The translations under genes were made by a program, and so were the position numbers. A model generated the notes under the pieces. The model was not told the origin of the DNA. It searched no databases and saw only the letters and a list, made by a program, of their open reading frames with translations. Source: Paramarasmius palmivorus (taxonomy: Eukaryota > Basidiomycota > Agaricomycetes > Agaricales > Marasmiaceae). Taken from it: DNA of 64,000 nt. This document shows, piece after piece, positions 60,229 through 64,000 of the stretch. Location: positions 45,686 to 109,685 of the forward strand of contig JAYKXP010000146.1 in the NCBI GenBank assembly GCA_037176845.1. The letters are read 5' to 3'. Numbering within the stretch: the stretch's first letter is position 1; the number at the start of each line of letters is the position of its first letter.

Positions 60229-62848
60229 TTATCTCCACGGCGGCTTCTTGACCTTACCATCCTCTTGACGAGAAGGTGATTTTGGCTGCTTAATCTTTTC
60301 GTCCGGCCGACCATGATCCCCAGTCTGTTTTAATTTACTAGGATCTATCGTCCTGCCAACCTGCCCTGTGGCTCGCTTGGTGGACATGATCATCGGAGCC
60401 GGGTTCTTTCCGAAAGGGCTGGCGCGCTGTACGGAGCCCGTTGCAGACCTTGAGGGTGACCGATGTCCTGTACGGCCAACGTCACGATGACAGTCTCAAG
60501 GTACGTAGGATGAACTTGCCTGGCATTTTCAGATTGCGTTTGTTTGCCCGTACCGGCGATGCAGGTTGAGCATCTTGGTAATTCTGCAGCTTTCTAGGAG
60601 ACTTGTCGGTTGATTTGCGAGCGTCAGTCCGATGTTGCTGCTTTGGATTGGCCCGAGTAGACCGGACCGTTCTTATGACTGTATTCGGTTTCTTCGTATC
60701 GGATCCCCTGGTTGAGCGTTCACCTGTGTCTTCAAAATGTGAGTATTAGTACCAAACTGAGGATGTGAAATATCAGTTTAGACGTACCTCGTGGTTCGGG
60801 ATGGTCACCGGCTAACGGTAAGGAGCTCGATCCTTCAAAATCTTCGAATCGATCATTGTCCCCACTGGTGACTTCGATGATAGGAAGGTCGAGTGAAAGA
60901 CCGAAGTCCGACGTGGTGGGGTCGAAGCCTTCGGAGATCTGGAGTTTACGAATGGCATGATAGTGACTCGGAGACCAGGTATATTGATAGGAAGTCACTT
61001 TGAAGGTGAAAGACGGCAATCCTAAATGTGTTTGTACAGGCTCAGGTACCATTTCTTTTCCAGACATGTCAAAGGACCAGAAGTACTTCTCGCTGTCCAT
61101 CCAAGATCTCCAGATAGCCTTCTCATCAGATGGACGAGGAATAGGTCGTATGAATAGATAGACTTTTGGGGGTATGATAGGTTCCTTGTACGGCGAAGTG
61201 CGTATGAAACCAAGATGGATGCCGTTAAGCACACCTAGGCAGCAGCTCGAGTCAGGCAGGTCAGATATGATAACACCGAAACTTACCATACTCTTCCCAA
61301 CTGTCTTCACGAATTCTGAGTTGGCTAAATACTCCGGATGCTTGAGCGAGCCATGATTCCACCATAAGGCTCAATTTGTCCGGAGGACACAACATATACT
61401 GTAAATCTATCCTTTGAAGAAGTAGCATCTCTATCCACGTGACAGTAAACCTATGCCCACGGTCAGCGACATCCGAAAGCCAGCTTTGCATACGTACCGC
61501 ACCAAGCCTTCATCGGTGACAACTTGGCTCTCCCTCATAGTACCAGGAATCCTATCTCGGACACTCCAAAGTCTATATTGCCATTCTTCCCTAGCAAACG
61601 GAATTCTAGCGACAATATCTTGCGAGTGCCGATTATATATTCCACCAGGGAGGGATGACAGCACATGTATAACTTGTTCGTTAGTCAGGGTCTGTAGAAA
61701 CGCTTGATATGACCAGGAAATTCCCTGGAAGATGGTACGAGTGGTGAATGTTCCTGTGAGATACTCCAAGACCTTGTCGTTGTCACTGTATGTTTGGATC
61801 GGGAGATAGGTGGAATGGGTGTCGGGTATTCCGCTTTCGCCGGTGCTGGCCATGACCCAGGACTCGAATTCGGGTAGCTCAATGTATGGTCCTTTCTGAA
61901 GGGCACCGGTTCTTGGTTCAACCCACAATTCACCGATGAGCTGTAGTTCCTGTTAATACAGATTGTGATGATGGGCATAAGGAGGCGTACAACTAGGCCC
62001 AATGGGATTTCCTTCTGCATTCTGGCGAGCTAGAAAAGTATGGTGAGACGTTTCGTGGTATCTGTCAATTAGGAACATACTTGGTGGGCGAAGTACGAGT
62101 ACAAGAGCGGCGAAAGACCCTCTCTGTCAATCACGATACGTCCAAGTGGGATAAGTGCTGATCACTAGATTTGAGTTATTTCACAGGGACGGATTCGCAA
62201 AGATACCGCACCGTCGTAGAATACCAGGGCCGGTAAACCGTCTTTGGTATCGTTGTAGCCGAAGACTTGCGCGACATTCGTGTTCCTGGAGACATTTCGT
62301 AAACTCATGATGTTCGAGCAAGGGCAATTGGCATACTTGACATGGGCGAATTGATCAAAATCCTGCTTGAAGGCCTATACGAATTTATGGATTAGCTTTA
62401 TGGGAATTGGGATATGGATGGAACTGACCTTAAGAGCATCAGGTCCATCATATGTGACATATAAAAATTTCCGTTCTGTATTCTTGCCTTCCACCCTAGC
62501 AATGCTGAAGCTACGCCGGGCATCTACGTCTCGCCATAATTCACACTGCTCTTTCGTCATTTCCGTGTAATCTATTTTGACCGAGGATGTAGCGACACTC
62601 CCCTCGATGTACAAGTCGCCTGTTCTGACACGCTTGTACTGTATCGCAGTCAAGGGGATCAGCACATAATCTCAGGTACCAGGACAGGATAAACTCACAT
62701 CATCCTCTACGGTTCGCTCTTCCCGCTTCAGCTCAATGGACTTTACGGCCGAAATGTAGTTGCTAATTGTGCAGCCAGTGTATATATTTTTGGCGTTTGT
62801 AAAGCGTCCTTCATTGATAGTAAATCCTGAGCTGTTGTTGAAGGCCAT
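60229..62848 (-). CDS. Orphan agaricomycete family protein, one module, long basic tail (copy D)
   Basis: The start MAFNNSSGFTINEGRF at 62848 is followed by the same exon series as copies A and B: GDLYIEG, VTYDGPDALK, FDQFAHVK, NTNVAQVFGYNDTKDGL, the alternative-looking GTGCG intron, LARMQKEIPLG, ELWVEPRTGALQKGP, VLSSLPGGIYNRHSQ, VESWLAQASGVFSQLRI, VYLFIRPIPRPSD and EKYFWSFDMSGKE. The tail is long and basic (TRANPKQQHRTDARKSTDKS, KRATGQVGRTIDPSKLKQ, DGKVKKPPWR). The last intron (60468-60519) uses a GC donor in a perfect context (CAG then GCAAGT). The frame is open throughout. The tail suggests nuclear or nucleic-acid contact, which is inference. Confidence 0.68.
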
Positions 62849-64000
62849 GGTAATGATGGGGACTGGAAAGCAGGGGCGTGAGGTTCTGGGGCTTGATATA
62901 TCATGTCGGACAAAGAGCGCTCTTGATGATTGCTATGTCTATTTTTGACAGCATTATGCAGGAGGACGTGAGTGTACCATGGGTGTGATTGGTCGAACTT
63001 TCGTTCCATGGTCGTGGTAAGGGCTAGGGAAAATTGACGCGAACGGGCGATGCAGGCGCGGAATATCGCCCCGCGTCCCAGACCACGTCATCCATTTCCT
63101 GAGCCTCCTCCATCGATATCTATCCCTGAAGCTTTCCAACGGTCAAGAACGGTCGGAAATGTGAGTTAGAGTACTACTACAATACCAATACTGATTTTGA
63201 AAAGCTATCAAAGTTGTATTTCTTGCACAGTAATGAAAATCAATGAAACACACCATCTTGACACTATCACGTTCGAACCATTTATCGTTTCACTTGAAGG
63301 AGTGACAAGAGAACAGAAGAACATATAGATAGCACAATAGAAGGGCAATCTAGAGCAAAAGGGAGAGAATGAGTATCCCAAACCCTTGAGTGCCGAGTGT
63401 CAGCCAAGTTTTAGCCTGAGCTACGGAGTGTGTGGTCTTTTTCCTCGTTTTGCGCCCCATTGCTGACTATTTTTTGACGCACGGACTCGAGGATACTTGG
63501 TATATTTCTACACATCTGCAACCACAAGACAAAGTAACCAGAGGAAGACCTTGAATTCGTCGATAAAAAGTTTCGCGCCTCTCTCGCGCCCTTTTCGCGC
63601 CCCTTTCGCGCCCGCTCGTGCCCGGTTCGCCCCAACTTTTTGCCGTCTCGCCCAACGACAACTCAATGCGGAAGAACTCGGAAGTTCGTATCTCGATAAC
63701 TTCCGATGTGCGAGTTCCTCCAAAAAATGAAGAGTTTTCGATGGTCAGGCCAGTCGACGACTTCTGGTGTTCGACATTGACAAAACCTTCGTAATCGAGC
63801 CTCTGAGTCCTTATTCGAACTCTAGGCTTTTACTAGGATACTGCCACGATCAATTTTGCTTTTCCATTCCTACTACAAGTTACCGGCTTCTTCAATTTGT
63901 GCTGATCTTTCCGACGTCCCACCTAATGTACATAGTTGCTCATAATTATCAGTTTTATTCAATAGTTATCCAGGTTCCCCATTGGCCGAATTACTCATAA
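62849..64000. other. Right-end intergenic region
   Basis: This is the copy D promoter side. The equivalent of the ACGCGT box seen before copies A-C reads GACGCGAAC here (about 63035), so the core is lost. The 11-bp tandem repeat lies at 63571-63636. The + strand ORF reaching the window edge at 63767 has no recognised domain. Confidence 0.4.
63571..63636. repeat. 11-bp tandem repeat, TTTCGCGCCCC type, six units
   Basis: Six units of exactly 11 bp follow each other, three of them beginning TTTCGCG (63571, 63593, 63604) and the others diverged. TTTCGCG is the reverse complement of the SCB-like CGCGAAA and also the core of an E2F site. It could be a small regulatory array or a simple minisatellite. 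Confidence 0.6.

Noticed and set aside
1..64000. tRNA genes, rRNA or CRISPR-like arrays
   Set aside because: No convincing B-box plus cloverleaf, rRNA core or regularly spaced repeat array was seen. GGTTCGAGTC at about 43877 lies inside the perilipin coding sequence.

Overview
The window comes from a filamentous basidiomycete, most likely an Agaricomycete (mushroom-forming fungus). The evidence is dense intron-rich genes with 45-65 nt GT-AG introns on both strands, CBM1-linked GH5 mannanases, a fungal perilipin, an OPT transporter, a Zn2Cys6 regulator, and an expanded orphan protein family of the kind found in mushroom genomes. Gene models were spliced by eye using reading frame, splice consensus and comparison between paralogues inside the window, so small exon errors are possible.

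Layout. 1-4.6 kb: decayed, repetitive minus-strand units with no recognisable gene. 4.9-12.7 kb: a three-module member (copy A) of an orphan family, then a 3' fragment of another member. 13.0-13.6 kb: a dead GNAT acetyltransferase copy. 14.3-50.7 kb: a conventional core with MGST3-like MAPEG enzyme (+), PI4P 5-kinase (-), phenol-hydroxylase-type monooxygenase (+), CBM1-GH5 mannanase 1 (+), a tail-to-tail pair of RecQ-like helicase (+) and DUF6589-type protein (-), mannanase 2 (+), separase (+), perilipin (-), OPT oligopeptide transporter (+) and an HNH-domain protein (-). 50.9-62.8 kb: GNAT acetyltransferase (-, with an apparent frameshift), orphan family copy B (-), a truncated copy C (-), a Zn2Cys6 transcription factor (+) and orphan copy D (-). 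62.9-64 kb: intergenic sequence with an 11-bp tandem repeat.

Three larger patterns stand out. First, the order 'orphan family gene then GNAT' occurs on the + strand at 4.9-13.6 kb and on the - strand at 54.3-50.9 kb, so the 36-kb core lies between the arms of a large inverted duplication. Second, the helicase and DUF6589 genes converge with only 10 bp between their stop codons and lie between two mannanase paralogues. This makes them a candidate two-gene mobile element. Third, MluI-type ACGCGT boxes occur upstream of separase, the helicase and the orphan copies A, B and C, which hints at cell-cycle (MBF-type) control of otherwise unrelated genes.

The core genes do not form one pathway. The two secreted mannanases serve hemicellulose breakdown. 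The monooxygenase and MGST3-like protein fit aromatic and xenobiotic metabolism. The rest are housekeeping genes (phosphoinositide signalling, chromosome segregation, lipid droplets, peptide uptake).
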